Shown here in pieces: positions 32,475 through 41,234 of a DNA stretch of 49,006 nucleotides (positions are counted from its first letter, which is position 1; each line of letters begins with the position of its first letter). Where the stretch lies: NCBI RefSeq assembly GCF_001431645.1, contig NZ_LLXU01000075.1, forward strand, positions 1 to 49,006, read 5' to 3'. The stretch comes from Stenotrophomonas panacihumi. Its GTDB lineage: Bacteria; Pseudomonadota; Gammaproteobacteria; Xanthomonadales; Xanthomonadaceae. Under the pieces are notes generated by a model. That model was not told the DNA's origin. It saw only the letters and a program-made list of their open reading frames with translations, and did no database searches. The translations under genes were made by a program, and so were the position numbers.

Positions 32475-34708
32475 GTATCGGCTCCGGAAAAGAAGGGAAC
32501 GGTGAAGTGGAAGGTGGCGCCCTTGCCGAGTTCGCCCTCGGCCCAGGTACGGCCGCCGTGGCGGTCGATGATGCGGCGCACGTTGGCCAGACCGATGCCG
32601 GTGCCCTCGTACTCGTCGGCATGATGCAGGCGCTGGAAGACGCCGAACAGCTTGTCGACATAGCGCGGGTCGAACCCGCAGCCATTGTCCTTCACGTGGA
32701 AGATGTCCTCGTGTTCGGTGCGCGCATGGCCAATCTCGATCACCGGCTCGGGCGTGTGGCGGGTGAACTTGATGGCATTGGAGAGCAGGTTCTGCCAGAC
32801 CAGGCGCAGCATCGCCGGGTCCACTTCCACGCGCGGCAGCTTGGCCATCCGCCATTGGATCGAGCGGCCGGCATATTCCATGTCGAGCTTGCTGCGCACG
32901 TCCTCGGCGAGCACGCCCATGTCCACCGACGCCAGGCCCAGGGTGGAGCGGCCCATCTGCGAAAAGCTCAGCAGGTCGTCGACCAGCGTGCCGGCGGACT
33001 TGGCCGATTCGACGATGGTGGCCAGGAAGCGGCGCTCGGTGTCGTCCAGGCGCTCGCCGGCCGAGGCGCCGAGCAGTTCGGAGTAACCGACGATGTGGCG
33101 GAACGGGGCGCGCAGGTCGTGGCTCACCGAATAGGAGAAGGCTTCGAGCTCCTTGTTGCTGCGCAGGAGCTGCTCGTTGAGCTCGGCCATTTCCTCGGCC
33201 TTGCGCAGCACGATGTCGACGATGGCGGTGCGCAGTTCCAGCGCCGAATCGCGGTCCACTTCCTGCCAGGGCAGCGACTGCTGGCGCACGGTCTGCTTCC
33301 ACGCCTCGAAGGACATGCGCGGGGTCAGCACCTGGGCCTGCGCCTTGTGGCGCGGGTCGCCGCCCCAGCGCACGGTGCGCACCACCTCGGGACGGAACCA
33401 CAGCACGAAGCTGTCGTGCAGCTGGGAGATGGAGATGGCGAGCACGCCACTGGCCGGGCCGCAGAAGGCGTCAGCCTCCTGCCAGGCCGCGGGCAGCTTC
33501 TCGGTCCAGAACACGTCCTGATCGCCGTGGTGCAGCGTGAGCCAGTGGACGAGGTCGAGGATCTGCGACTGGCTGGGGCAGTCGCCCAGCATCACGCAGA
33601 CGCCGCGATGGACGATGGCCGCGCCGCCGGCACCGGTGAGCGCCAGCAGGCTCTCCGGGTCGCGGCCCAGCGCGGCCATGAAATCCTCGTCGCCGGCCAT
33701 GCGCGCCAGCAGGCGCACCTGGATGGCGCGCCGGGCGATGCGTTCTTCCACCGCCAGCGCGCGTTCCTTGAGTGCGATCTGCAGCGAGAGGATCTGGCCG
33801 ATGAACTCGCAGGCAGTACGCACGTGGTACGGCACGCGGCGGGCGGCGCGGTTATGGCAGGAAATCAATCCCCACAGCTGGCCTTCGCGGATGAGCGAGA
33901 CCGACATCGAGGCGCCGGTGCCCATGTTGCGCATGTACTGCAGGTGCACCGGCGAGACGCTGCGCAGCACCGACGCGCTGAGGTCGGTGGGCGGTTCGTC
34001 GGCGCGTGCGCCATCGCGCAGCAGCGGCACCGGCACGTAATCGCAATCGGCGATCAGGCGCACGCGGTTGCGCTGGTACAGGGCGCGCGCCTGGGCGGGG
34101 ATGTCGGATTCCGGGAAGCGCAGGTCCATGTACGACGGCAGGATCTCGTTGCGATCCTCCGCCACCACCACGCCGTTCCATTCCTTGTCGAACTGGTAGA
34201 CCAGCGTGCGGTCGAACTGCGCCAGGGTGCGCACGTGCTCGCTGGCGATGGCGCACTGCTCGGCCACGCTGGTGGCCTTCTCGATCTCGGCCATGAACTG
34301 CCGGATCGCCGGGTACAGGTCTTCCAGCGAGCCGGGCTCGCCGGCAATGGGCGCCTCCATCTCGACCAGCAGGCAGTGGGTCGAGCGGTGCGCCAGCGTG
34401 TGATGCGGGCCGGCCTCGCCGAGCTTCAGGGCGCCGAGGAAGGCGGAGGTGTCCGGCGCGAGCGCGGCAAGCGTGGCCTGCGCGTGTGCCAATGCGCCGC
34501 CGAGCACCTGGTCGAGCGGTTGCCCCAGCGGATCACCGAATGCCTCGACCAGCGCGGGATCGGCCACCGCGCGTTCGATCACCACCCATCGCGAAGGATC
34601 GACCACCAGCAGCAGACCGTAGGGCTGGATCGCGCCGGGCGTATGGATGGGCTCACGCGCGCAGGCGGAAAGGTCCAGCGTCGGGTCAAGCACGGTGTCT
34701 GGGGGCAT
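32471..34708 (-). CDS. bphP: bacteriophytochrome histidine kinase BphP
   Basis: A 745-aa red/far-red light receptor kinase. The biliverdin-attaching Cys is Cys16 in SACAREPIHTPGAIQPYG, next to the PAS domain. The GAF domain has FPESDIPAQARALY (the DIP motif) and SPVHLQYMRNMGTGASMS. The PHY domain follows, then the kinase: His near residue 529 in YSVSHDLRAPFRHIVG, N box QNLLSNAIKF, DNGCGFD and GTGIGLA. The usual IQPHG is IQPYG here. The start at 34708 has aggag 7 nt upstream. The gene before it makes the chromophore, and the gene after it is a receiver. The light-sensing role is from the family; the target in this organism is unknown. Confidence 0.95.
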   Translation of the reverse strand: MPPDTVLDPTLDLSACAREPIHTPGAIQPYGLLLVVDPSRWVVIERAVADPALVEAFGDPLGQPLDQVLGGALAHAQATLAALAPDTSAFLGALKLGEAGPHHTLAHRSTHCLLVEMEAPIAGEPGSLEDLYPAIRQFMAEIEKATSVAEQCAIASEHVRTLAQFDRTLVYQFDKEWNGVVVAEDRNEILPSYMDLRFPESDIPAQARALYQRNRVRLIADCDYVPVPLLRDGARADEPPTDLSASVLRSVSPVHLQYMRNMGTGASMSVSLIREGQLWGLISCHNRAARRVPYHVRTACEFIGQILSLQIALKERALAVEERIARRAIQVRLLARMAGDEDFMAALGRDPESLLALTGAGGAAIVHRGVCVMLGDCPSQSQILDLVHWLTLHHGDQDVFWTEKLPAAWQEADAFCGPASGVLAISISQLHDSFVLWFRPEVVRTVRWGGDPRHKAQAQVLTPRMSFEAWKQTVRQQSLPWQEVDRDSALELRTAIVDIVLRKAEEMAELNEQLLRSNKELEAFSYSVSHDLRAPFRHIVGYSELLGASAGERLDDTERRFLATIVESAKSAGTLVDDLLSFSQMGRSTLGLASVDMGVLAEDVRSKLDMEYAGRSIQWRMAKLPRVEVDPAMLRLVWQNLLSNAIKFTRHTPEPVIEIGHARTEHEDIFHVKDNGCGFDPRYVDKLFGVFQRLHHADEYEGTGIGLANVRRIIDRHGGRTWAEGELGKGATFHFTVPFFSGADT

Positions 34709-34879
34709 TCGGGGCTCCTGTTGCGGACCGCGCTTTCCCGGCGCGCGAGGCGACTGCGCCACGTTCGGCAAAGTGCGCGCATCGGCGGGAATGTCGCGTA
34801 TTCCGGCGTCCCGGCATCTTGCCGGAATCTCCCCATGATTCCCACCTGCACGCATCGGGCGCGCGAAGGCGCGTGAAGA

Positions 34880-35470
34880 TCAGGCGAATGCTTCGCGCAG
34901 GTGCACGTGGACGCGCGTGAAGGCGGCGCGTGCGCCGGCCACGACGTCGGCTTCCTCGTGCGCGTCCAGGGCGACGGCATCGAGCGCCGAGGTGAAGCGA
35001 CGCCAGTGGTTGGCCACGCCCTCGGCCGCGGGTGCGAGGTGCGAGGCACCGAAATGCACGCCCAGTCCCAGCGATGACGCGAGCTTGAGGATGACCGCGG
35101 CCCCCAGGTTCGAACCCTCGGCGACGTAGAGCCACCCCAGCGCGGCGGGAAGCGGCAGCGACGATGCCGGCAACTCGCGGCGTGGCGGCGGCAGGTCACC
35201 GCCCAACGCGCACAGGTCCGCGGCGACGAGGTCAAGGCGCGTGCGCGCCGCGAGATCCGGAAAGTGGGCCAGCAGGTCGGCACGCGCATACAGCGGGGCG
35301 ATATCGGCGTGGAAGCCGTGCTGCATGCGCAGGAAGCCGGCGAAGCGCGCGCGGTCGCGGAAGATGCCTTGGGCCATGACCGCATGATCCAGCCGCGCAT
35401 GCGTATCGCGGGTCAGCTGACGCAGGTTTTCGACGCGCGATGCGGCAGCGAGGGGGGAAGGGCCGAGCAT
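34880..35470 (-). CDS. bphO: biliverdin-producing heme oxygenase BphO
   Basis: A 196-aa bacterial heme oxygenase that opens heme to biliverdin, iron and CO. The N-terminal RDTHARLDHAV segment carries the candidate proximal His. The distal helix block is LYVAEGSNLGAAVILKLA (near residue 113), the typical BphO signature. It lies upstream of bphP on the same strand with a 171-bp gap, the common bphO-bphP order, so it supplies the biliverdin chromophore. The gap may hold a separate bphP promoter. Confidence 0.93.
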   Translation of the reverse strand: MLGPSPLAAASRVENLRQLTRDTHARLDHAVMAQGIFRDRARFAGFLRMQHGFHADIAPLYARADLLAHFPDLAARTRLDLVAADLCALGGDLPPPRRELPASSLPLPAALGWLYVAEGSNLGAAVILKLASSLGLGVHFGASHLAPAAEGVANHWRRFTSALDAVALDAHEEADVVAGARAAFTRVHVHLREAFA

Positions 35471-35601
35471 GCGTTCAGCCTAACAGGATCGCTGGCGCGA
35501 TTCCGCCAGCATTTTTACTGGCGGCGCGGCCGTAGATTTTCCGACGAACCGCGGCGCCATCGAGCATAGGATCCCAGCCCTCCGTTCCTGCGAGAACCGC
35601 A

Positions 35602-37182
35602 ATGGCCTCCGCCAAGAAGCCCAACTTTCTCGTCATCATGGGTGACGACATCGGCTGGATGAATCCAAGCTGCTACCACCGCGGCATGATGGGGTACTGG
35701 ACGCCCCACATCGACCGCATCGCCAATGAAGGGGCGCTGTTCACCGACTGGTACGGCCAGCAAAGCTGCACGGCCGGCCGCGCCGCCTTCATCACCGGCC
35801 AGTGCCCGATCCGTCCCGGGCTGACGAAGGTGGGCCTGCCGGGCGCGGATATCGGCATCCAGCCCGAGGACCCGACCATTGCCGAGATCCTGCAGCCCCT
35901 GGGCTACGTCTCCGGCCAGTTCGGCAAGAACCATCTCGGCGACAAGAACAAGTTCCTCCCCACGGTGCACGGCTTCAGCGAGTTCTTCGGCAACCTCTAC
36001 CATCTCAATGCCGAGGAGGAGCCGGAAGATCCGATGTATCCGAAGGACCCGCGGTTCAAGGAGATGTTCGGCCCGCGCGGCGTGCTCAAGGCCTGGGCGA
36101 CCGACAAGGAGGACACCCGCGACGAGAAGCGTTGGGGCGTCGTGGGCCGGCAGCGCATCGAGGACACCGGGCCCTTGACCAGGAAGCGCATGGAGACGGT
36201 GGACGAGGAATTCCTCGGCGGCGCGCTGGATTTCATCGAACGCCAGGCGAATGCCGGGCAGCCGTTCTTCTGCTGGATGAACACCACGCGCATGCACGTG
36301 TGGACGCACCTCAAGCCGGCCTCGCAAGGCGTGACGGGCCTGGGCATCTATCCCGACGGCATGGTCGAGCTCGATGGCTACGTGGGACAGCTGCTGGACA
36401 AGCTCGATGAACTGGGCATCGCCGACGACACGGTGGTGGTGTTTACCACCGACAACGGCGCCGAAGTGCTCAGCTACCCGGACGGTGGCCAGACCCCGTT
36501 CCGCGGCGAGAAGGCGACCAACTGGGAAGGCGCGTTCCGCGTGCCGATGGTGATCCGCTGGCCGGGCGTCATCGCGCCGGGCAGCGTGGTCAATGACGTC
36601 TGCGCGCACGAGGACCTGATGGTGACGTTCGCGGCCGCCGCCGGCGACGCGGACGTCAAGCAGAAGTGCAAGGAAGGCACGTACACCGCCAATGGCAAGA
36701 CCTTCCACGTGCACCTGGACGGCTACAACCTACTCGACGCATTCAAGGCGCACCGGAGCGGCCCGCGCCCGCCCCAAGGCAATGCCGAGCCCGGCAAGGC
36801 GGAAGGGGATGCATGGCCGCGGCAGGAATTCATCTACTGGAACGATGATGGCCAGTTGTGCGGCATCCGCCTGAAGAACATCAAGCTCAATTTCCTGCAG
36901 CAGATGGGCAAGGGGCTGGATGTCTGGACCCAGGAATTCACCAACTACCGCATCCCGCGTGCCTACAACCTGCGCAGCGATCCGTTCGAGCGCGCCGACG
37001 AGAGCGGGATGCCGTTCCAGACGTCCAACCAGCTGTATTACATCGTGCCTGCCCAGGCCGTGGTGGCGAAGTGGCTGGGTACCTTCAAGGACTTCCCGCC
37101 ACGGCAGAAGTCGTCGAGCTTCAATGTGGATGCCGTGGTGGAGCACATCATGGACGCTGCCGCGAAGGGCCCGGGCCGCTGA
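35602..37182 (+). CDS. arylsulfatase (CTAGR type), copy 2
   Basis: A 526-aa type I sulfatase, a paralogue of the gene at 28024. The first 60 residues align without gaps. The nucleophile Cys56 is in QQSCTAGRAAF; Asp15-Asp16 is in IMGDDIG; QFGKNHLGD and TTDNGAEV are shared. It differs by a ~15-residue charged insertion (KEDTRDEKRWG region, near 175) and an insertion near 395-415. No signal peptide is seen. It is divergent from bphO with 131 bp between starts, so the two may share a regulatory region. The substrate is unknown. Confidence 0.93.
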   Translation: MASAKKPNFLVIMGDDIGWMNPSCYHRGMMGYWTPHIDRIANEGALFTDWYGQQSCTAGRAAFITGQCPIRPGLTKVGLPGADIGIQPEDPTIAEILQPLGYVSGQFGKNHLGDKNKFLPTVHGFSEFFGNLYHLNAEEEPEDPMYPKDPRFKEMFGPRGVLKAWATDKEDTRDEKRWGVVGRQRIEDTGPLTRKRMETVDEEFLGGALDFIERQANAGQPFFCWMNTTRMHVWTHLKPASQGVTGLGIYPDGMVELDGYVGQLLDKLDELGIADDTVVVFTTDNGAEVLSYPDGGQTPFRGEKATNWEGAFRVPMVIRWPGVIAPGSVVNDVCAHEDLMVTFAAAAGDADVKQKCKEGTYTANGKTFHVHLDGYNLLDAFKAHRSGPRPPQGNAEPGKAEGDAWPRQEFIYWNDDGQLCGIRLKNIKLNFLQQMGKGLDVWTQEFTNYRIPRAYNLRSDPFERADESGMPFQTSNQLYYIVPAQAVVAKWLGTFKDFPPRQKSSSFNVDAVVEHIMDAAAKGPGR

Positions 37183-37233
37183 AGACACGCGCCACCGCGC
37201 GCCGGGGGCTTGGCGGAAGGTCGTAGGCACGCC

Positions 37234-37267
37234 AGCATGGGCATCCTTTTTGGGATGCCCTCATGCT
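37234..37267 (+). promoter_or_regulatory. hairpin enclosing the lysE/argO start codon
   Basis: ggcatcc (37240-37246) pairs with ggatgcc (37253-37259) around a T-rich loop. An outer stem agcatg (37234-37239) pairs with catgct (37262-37267), which includes the ATG at 37263. No clear ribosome site lies between stem and start. Folding would hide the start; it could also be the terminator of the preceding sulfatase. Confidence 0.5.
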
Positions 37268-37883
37268 GCTGCCCACCGCCACGCTCGCCGGCTTCCTGTC
37301 CGGCGCCGGACTCATCGTCGCCATCGGCGCGCAGAACGCCTTCGTCCTGCGCCAGGGGTTGCAGCAGCGGCACGTCGCGCTGGTGGTGGCGACGTGCGCG
37401 CTGGGCGACATCATGCTGATTCTCTGTGGCGTGGCCGGGATCGGGGCGATCGTGCAGGCTTGGCCGGTCGTGCTGGATGTGTTCCGCTTCGGCGGCGCCG
37501 CCTTCCTGCTGTGCTACGGCCTGCTGGCGGCGAGGCGCGCGTGGACGGGCAGCGGCGCATTGGCGCCCGGCGCGGATTCGGGCGGCAGTTGGCGCGGAAC
37601 GCTCGTTGCCTGCCTCGCCTTTACGTTCTTGAACCCCCACGTGTACCTGGACACGATGATCCTGCTGGGGAGCCTCTCCACCCGCTATCCCGGCGCCGCG
37701 CAGTGGGCCTTCGCCGTGGGGGCATGCCTGGCCAGCGTGTTGTGGTTCTCGATGCTGGGCTTCGGCGCGCGGCTGTTGTTGCCGCTGTTCCGCCAGCCGA
37801 GGGCCTGGCGCATCCTCGATGGCCTGGTCGCGGTGTTCATGCTGACGCTGTGCGTGCTGTTGCTGGTCAAGCCGCTGCGCTGA
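37263..37883 (+). CDS. LysE/ArgO family amino acid exporter
   Basis: A 206-aa inner membrane protein with about six helices. It starts LAGFLSGAGLIVAIGAQNAFVLRQG, the LysE-superfamily signature (PLGPQNAFV in ArgO). AFTFLNPHVYLDTMILLGSL in the middle closely matches ArgO. These proteins export arginine and/or lysine. No lysG/argP-type regulator is adjacent. The start codon lies inside a predicted hairpin. It converges on the DUF2306 gene. Confidence 0.9.
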   Translation: MLLPTATLAGFLSGAGLIVAIGAQNAFVLRQGLQQRHVALVVATCALGDIMLILCGVAGIGAIVQAWPVVLDVFRFGGAAFLLCYGLLAARRAWTGSGALAPGADSGGSWRGTLVACLAFTFLNPHVYLDTMILLGSLSTRYPGAAQWAFAVGACLASVLWFSMLGFGARLLLPLFRQPRAWRILDGLVAVFMLTLCVLLLVKPLR

Positions 37884-37899
37884 AGGCGGGGCGGACGGC

Positions 37900-38586
37900 T
37901 CAGGCGGCCGGCCGCGTATCGGCCAGCACGCCGGTGCGTCGCAGCGCCGGCAGCGCCACCACGCGGCGCCCGACCAGATAGACCACGAGCGGCAGCACCC
38001 AGCTCACCCACAGCAGCGTGGCGATCATCGTCGGGGGCGCGGCCAGCGTCATCAGGCCCGGGATTCGGATCATCAGGCGGAACGTCACCGGCGCCAACGT
38101 CACCAGGTAGCAGCAGGTCATCGCGCGGCGATGCAGGGTGACGTGGCCGCGAAGGATCGCCCGCAGGCCGAGCAAGGCGCAGGTCAGCCACGCCAGCGCG
38201 GTACTGGCGAACGCCAGGCGTATGCCGAACGGGGCAGGGGAGGTGGCGATCAGCCCGGTTGCGCCCGTGCAGGCGACCAGCATGCCGATGAGGAACGTGC
38301 GCCCGATCCAGCGATGCAGGCGAGGGCGCGAGCGCCACCAGGGAGAGAGGAACTGCACGGGCCCGAGCAGCAGGGTGATCGCGCCGCCGGCCAGATGGGT
38401 CCACAGCCAGCCGTGCCGTTCGGCGAACAAGGCATACGCTTCGGACCCGAGGTGGCGGTATTTGCCGTAGGCGATCAGCAGGAATTCGCCACAGAACCAC
38501 GCGACGACCAGCCACAGCAGTGCCCATCCCACGCGCCGCAGCGCACGCCCCTGCGGCGCGTGCGGCGATCGAACCGTGCCATCCAT
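37900..38586 (-). CDS. DUF2306 membrane protein
   Basis: A 228-aa protein with about seven hydrophobic segments. HLAGGAITLLLGPVQFLSPWWR, then RLHRWIGRTFLIG, then HVTLHRRAM form the His-bearing pattern of the DUF2306 family. The paired His residues suggest heme or metal binding, but this is not shown. It stands alone between a convergent exporter and a LysR regulator. The function is unknown. Confidence 0.85.
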   Translation of the reverse strand: MDGTVRSPHAPQGRALRRVGWALLWLVVAWFCGEFLLIAYGKYRHLGSEAYALFAERHGWLWTHLAGGAITLLLGPVQFLSPWWRSRPRLHRWIGRTFLIGMLVACTGATGLIATSPAPFGIRLAFASTALAWLTCALLGLRAILRGHVTLHRRAMTCCYLVTLAPVTFRLMIRIPGLMTLAAPPTMIATLLWVSWVLPLVVYLVGRRVVALPALRRTGVLADTRPAA

Positions 38587-38640
38587 ACCGCGCCCTCCGC
38601 GTGGTGTGGGCGCCAGCCTACAGGCAAACGAGGCGTGGGG

Positions 38641-39525
38641 TCATTCGTCGAGCCGGGGGGCGACATCCAGGAAGGCGTTGAGGGCCGGGCTGCGGCTGTG
38701 TGCGCGCCAGAAGACGACCTGCTCGATGGTGGGCGCTTCGGCCAGCGCACGGAAGGCGACGCCGGGCAGCCCCAGCCGGCGCAACGAGGCCGGGACGAGG
38801 GCCAGGCCCAGCGATTCGGCCACCAGGCTGACGATGCTGTGCTGCAGCTGCACTTCCAGGCGGATCGTCGGCGTGACGCCGGCCGCGGCGAACCAGTGGT
38901 CGATGGCGTGCCGTAGCGTGGGCACGATGTCGGCGGGAACGGTGATGAGCGCCTCGCCCGACAACGCCTCGGCCTCCACCGCCTCTTCCCCGGTGGCCAG
39001 CGGATGCTCGGCCGGGATGGCCAGGCACAGGGGCTCGCGATGGATGGGGCGGCTCTCGAGGCCTTTGCGCTTGCCGGGCAGGAAGCCGATGCCGGCGTCG
39101 TGTTCGCCCTTGAGCACGGATTCCACCAGCGCAGCGGGCAACTGCTCGCGCAGGTGCAGGCGGACCTGGGGGTAGCGCGAGACGAACGCCCGCGTCAGCG
39201 GCGGCACCGAGCTCAATGCCGCGTGCATCATGAAGCCCAGATGCAGCTCGCCCAGTTCGCCCCGCTCGACCAGCCGCGCGCTGCGGCAGGCCTCGTCGAA
39301 ACTGGCCAGCACGGCCTTCGCGTCCTCCAGGAAACGCTGCCCGGCCGGGGTCAGCCGTACCTGGCGCGAATGCCGTTCGAACAACCGCACATCGAGCGAG
39401 CGTTCCAGCGCGGCGACCTGCCGGCTCAGCGGTGGCTGGCTCACGTGCAGGCGCTCGGCGGCGCGGCCGAAATGCAGGGTCTCGGCGACCGCCACGAAGT
39501 AACGCATTTGCCGGAGGTCGATCAT
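38641..39525 (-). CDS. LysR-family transcriptional regulator
   Basis: A 294-aa protein. The N-terminal winged helix is MRYFVAVAETLHFGRAAERLHVSQPPLSRQVAALE (residues ~6-40), followed by the linker helix and a two-lobed effector domain. The start at 39525 (MIDLRQMRYF) gives the normal length. It is divergent from an AEC transporter, with 93 bp between starts. LysR regulators often control the divergent gene, so it likely regulates that transporter (inference). The effector is unknown. Confidence 0.95.
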   Translation of the reverse strand: MIDLRQMRYFVAVAETLHFGRAAERLHVSQPPLSRQVAALERSLDVRLFERHSRQVRLTPAGQRFLEDAKAVLASFDEACRSARLVERGELGELHLGFMMHAALSSVPPLTRAFVSRYPQVRLHLREQLPAALVESVLKGEHDAGIGFLPGKRKGLESRPIHREPLCLAIPAEHPLATGEEAVEAEALSGEALITVPADIVPTLRHAIDHWFAAAGVTPTIRLEVQLQHSIVSLVAESLGLALVPASLRRLGLPGVAFRALAEAPTIEQVVFWRAHSRSPALNAFLDVAPRLDE

Positions 39526-39618
39526 GATGCGGAAGCGGTATCGATCAGTGCATGAGAAGGTATTGGCCGGCGTGGAGGTCGCCCGATAGCCTGCGTCGGT
39601 TTTCCGCACGGCGACATC
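39526..39618. promoter_or_regulatory. divergent control region of LysR and AEC genes
   Basis: 93 bp between divergent starts. It is AT-richer than the flanks and includes a T-N11-A type pattern around tatcgatcagtgcatga (39539-39555), as expected for LysR binding. No firm -10/-35 pair could be assigned. Confidence 0.45.
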
Positions 39619-40551
39619 ATGCTTTCCCTCCTGGCGATCGTCCTGCCGATCTTCGCGTTGATCCTGGCCGGCTGGCTCGCCCGCCGCACCGGCGCGCTCG
39701 GCCCCCATGCTACAGGCGAGCTCAACCGCTATGTGGTCTACCTCGCCTTGCCGGCGCTGCTGTTCGACGTGGTGGCCAATGCGCACTGGGCCGAGCTGTG
39801 GCAGCCAGATTTCATTGGCGCGTTCGGCCTGGGGGCGGCGGTGGTCTTCGTTGGCACGGTCCTGCTGCGGTTGAGGCGCCGTCCGCTGGCCGATGCGGCG
39901 ATCGATGGACTCAATGCCGGTTACGCCAATACCGGCTTCATCGGCTTCCCGCTGGCGGCCGCGCTCTACGGCCAGGGCGCGCTGCCCGCGACGCTGGTGG
40001 CGACGATCCTCACGGTGTGCGTGTTGTTCGCGATCGCGCTGGTGCTGATCGAGACCGGGCTGCAGGAAGAGCGGCATCCGCGCCGGATGCTCGCCAGCAT
40101 CGGTGGGCGGCTTGCCCGCAACCCGCTGCTGGTCGCGCCCGTGCTGGGGGCGCTCGTGTTGCTGGCCGGCCAGCAGGTTCCCACGCCGGTGGAGAGTTTC
40201 CTGAAGCTGCTGGGCGCCTCGGCCTCGCCGTGTGCGCTGGTGGCGCTGGGGTTGTTCCTCGCCGAGCCGCGGACGATGCAGGCCTCCGCGCGGCGAACCG
40301 TCGCCGGGCTCGTGGCCCTCAAACTGGTGGCGCAGCCGTTGCTGACCTGGGCGTTGGCCACCCAGCTGTTCCACCTGCCGCCGCCGCAGGCACACGTGGC
40401 CGTCCTGCTGGCGGCGCTGCCGACCGGCACCGGGCCGTTCATGGTGGCCGAGTTCTATCGGCGCGAGGCCAGCGTGACCTCCTCGGTGGTGCTGGCATCC
40501 ACGGTGCTTTCCTTGTTGACGCTCACGGCGTACCTGGCCTGCGTGCACTGA
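39619..40551 (+). CDS. AEC (auxin efflux carrier) family transporter
   Basis: A 310-aa inner membrane protein with about ten helices. FALILAGWLARRTGAL at the start, NAGYANTGFIGFPLAAALYG in the middle and a C-terminal helix set with ALPTGTGPFMVAEFY are typical of AEC transporters. Bacterial members move dicarboxylates such as malate or malonate. The divergent LysR gene is the probable regulator. Its end is 11 bp from the convergent FimT-like gene. Confidence 0.92.
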   Translation: MLSLLAIVLPIFALILAGWLARRTGALGPHATGELNRYVVYLALPALLFDVVANAHWAELWQPDFIGAFGLGAAVVFVGTVLLRLRRRPLADAAIDGLNAGYANTGFIGFPLAAALYGQGALPATLVATILTVCVLFAIALVLIETGLQEERHPRRMLASIGGRLARNPLLVAPVLGALVLLAGQQVPTPVESFLKLLGASASPCALVALGLFLAEPRTMQASARRTVAGLVALKLVAQPLLTWALATQLFHLPPPQAHVAVLLAALPTGTGPFMVAEFYRREASVTSSVVLASTVLSLLTLTAYLACVH

Positions 40552-40561
40552 GGGGGCCGCG

Positions 40562-41086
40562 TCAGCCATCGCAGGTCTGCCAGCCGGGCAGCCGCCGCGA
40601 GCGGATCCTCCCGAGGTTGTTCACTACGACTTCCCCGCGCAGCGCGCCGCCCAGGCAGATGCGCAGGCGCAGGTTGCTGCCGGCGCTGCGACCATCCGGC
40701 AGGAAGTGCAGGGCGCGGCGCCCGGTGCTGGAATGCACGCGCAGGCTGGCATGCCCGGGCGGCGGGAAATGGCGCAGCACGGCCTCGGGGCTTTCCGGTT
40801 GCGAAGCGCGATGCGCGCCCCCATACATGAGCCAGCCGCTGCTCCAGTCCAGCCCTTCGGCGCAGCCCTCGCCGCCGGGCGAGGGGCACAGGCTGACCAC
40901 CTCGCGCCTGGTGATGGCCGAGTTACGGGCAGTGGCGAACTGCGCGGCGACGGTGAAGATCGCCGCGCTGATGCGCTGCCGTTCTAGGCTGCCACGGAAT
41001 GCCGGCACGCCGACGCCCAGCAGCACCGCCAGCACGGCCAGGGTGACGAGCAGTTCGACCAGGGTGAAGCCGGCTTGGCGTTGCAT
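40562..41086 (-). CDS. orphan FimT/GspH-type pseudopilin
   Basis: A 174-aa prepilin. The leader MQRQAG ends at Gly6, then FTLVELLVTLAVLAVLLGVGV with Glu5. ERQRISAAIFTVAAQFATARNSAI and the SGWLMY block are typical of FimT/GspH. The C-terminal part is Arg-rich and ends CDG, with Cys residues for a disulfide. FimT-type proteins can bind DNA during natural transformation. It is separate from the main minor-pilin operon 21 kb away and lies upstream of, and divergent from, uvrB. Confidence 0.88.
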   Translation of the reverse strand: MQRQAGFTLVELLVTLAVLAVLLGVGVPAFRGSLERQRISAAIFTVAAQFATARNSAITRREVVSLCPSPGGEGCAEGLDWSSGWLMYGGAHRASQPESPEAVLRHFPPPGHASLRVHSSTGRRALHFLPDGRSAGSNLRLRICLGGALRGEVVVNNLGRIRSRRLPGWQTCDG

Positions 41087-41202
41087 GCGGAACTCCGCGT
41101 AATGGGCAGGCCAGTTTCAGCAGGCCGTCGGCCTCCCTCCATCGGGCCACAGCGTTCCCTCGCGTAGGCGCATGCCTCGCGCGTCCGTCATCGCCCCATC
41201 GC

Positions 41203-41208
41203 TATACT
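41203..41208 (+). promoter_or_regulatory. -10 element for uvrB
   Basis: TATACT lies 26 bp before the uvrB ATG, in a short AT-rich window. The -35 is unclear, and I see no obvious LexA box. Confidence 0.4.
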
Positions 41209-41234
41209 GACCAATCGTTTCCGAGGCACGTTCC

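Noticed and set aside
41160..41234. LexA/SOS box upstream of uvrB
   Set aside because: No palindrome matching a known LexA box could be seen; only a -10-like TATACT.
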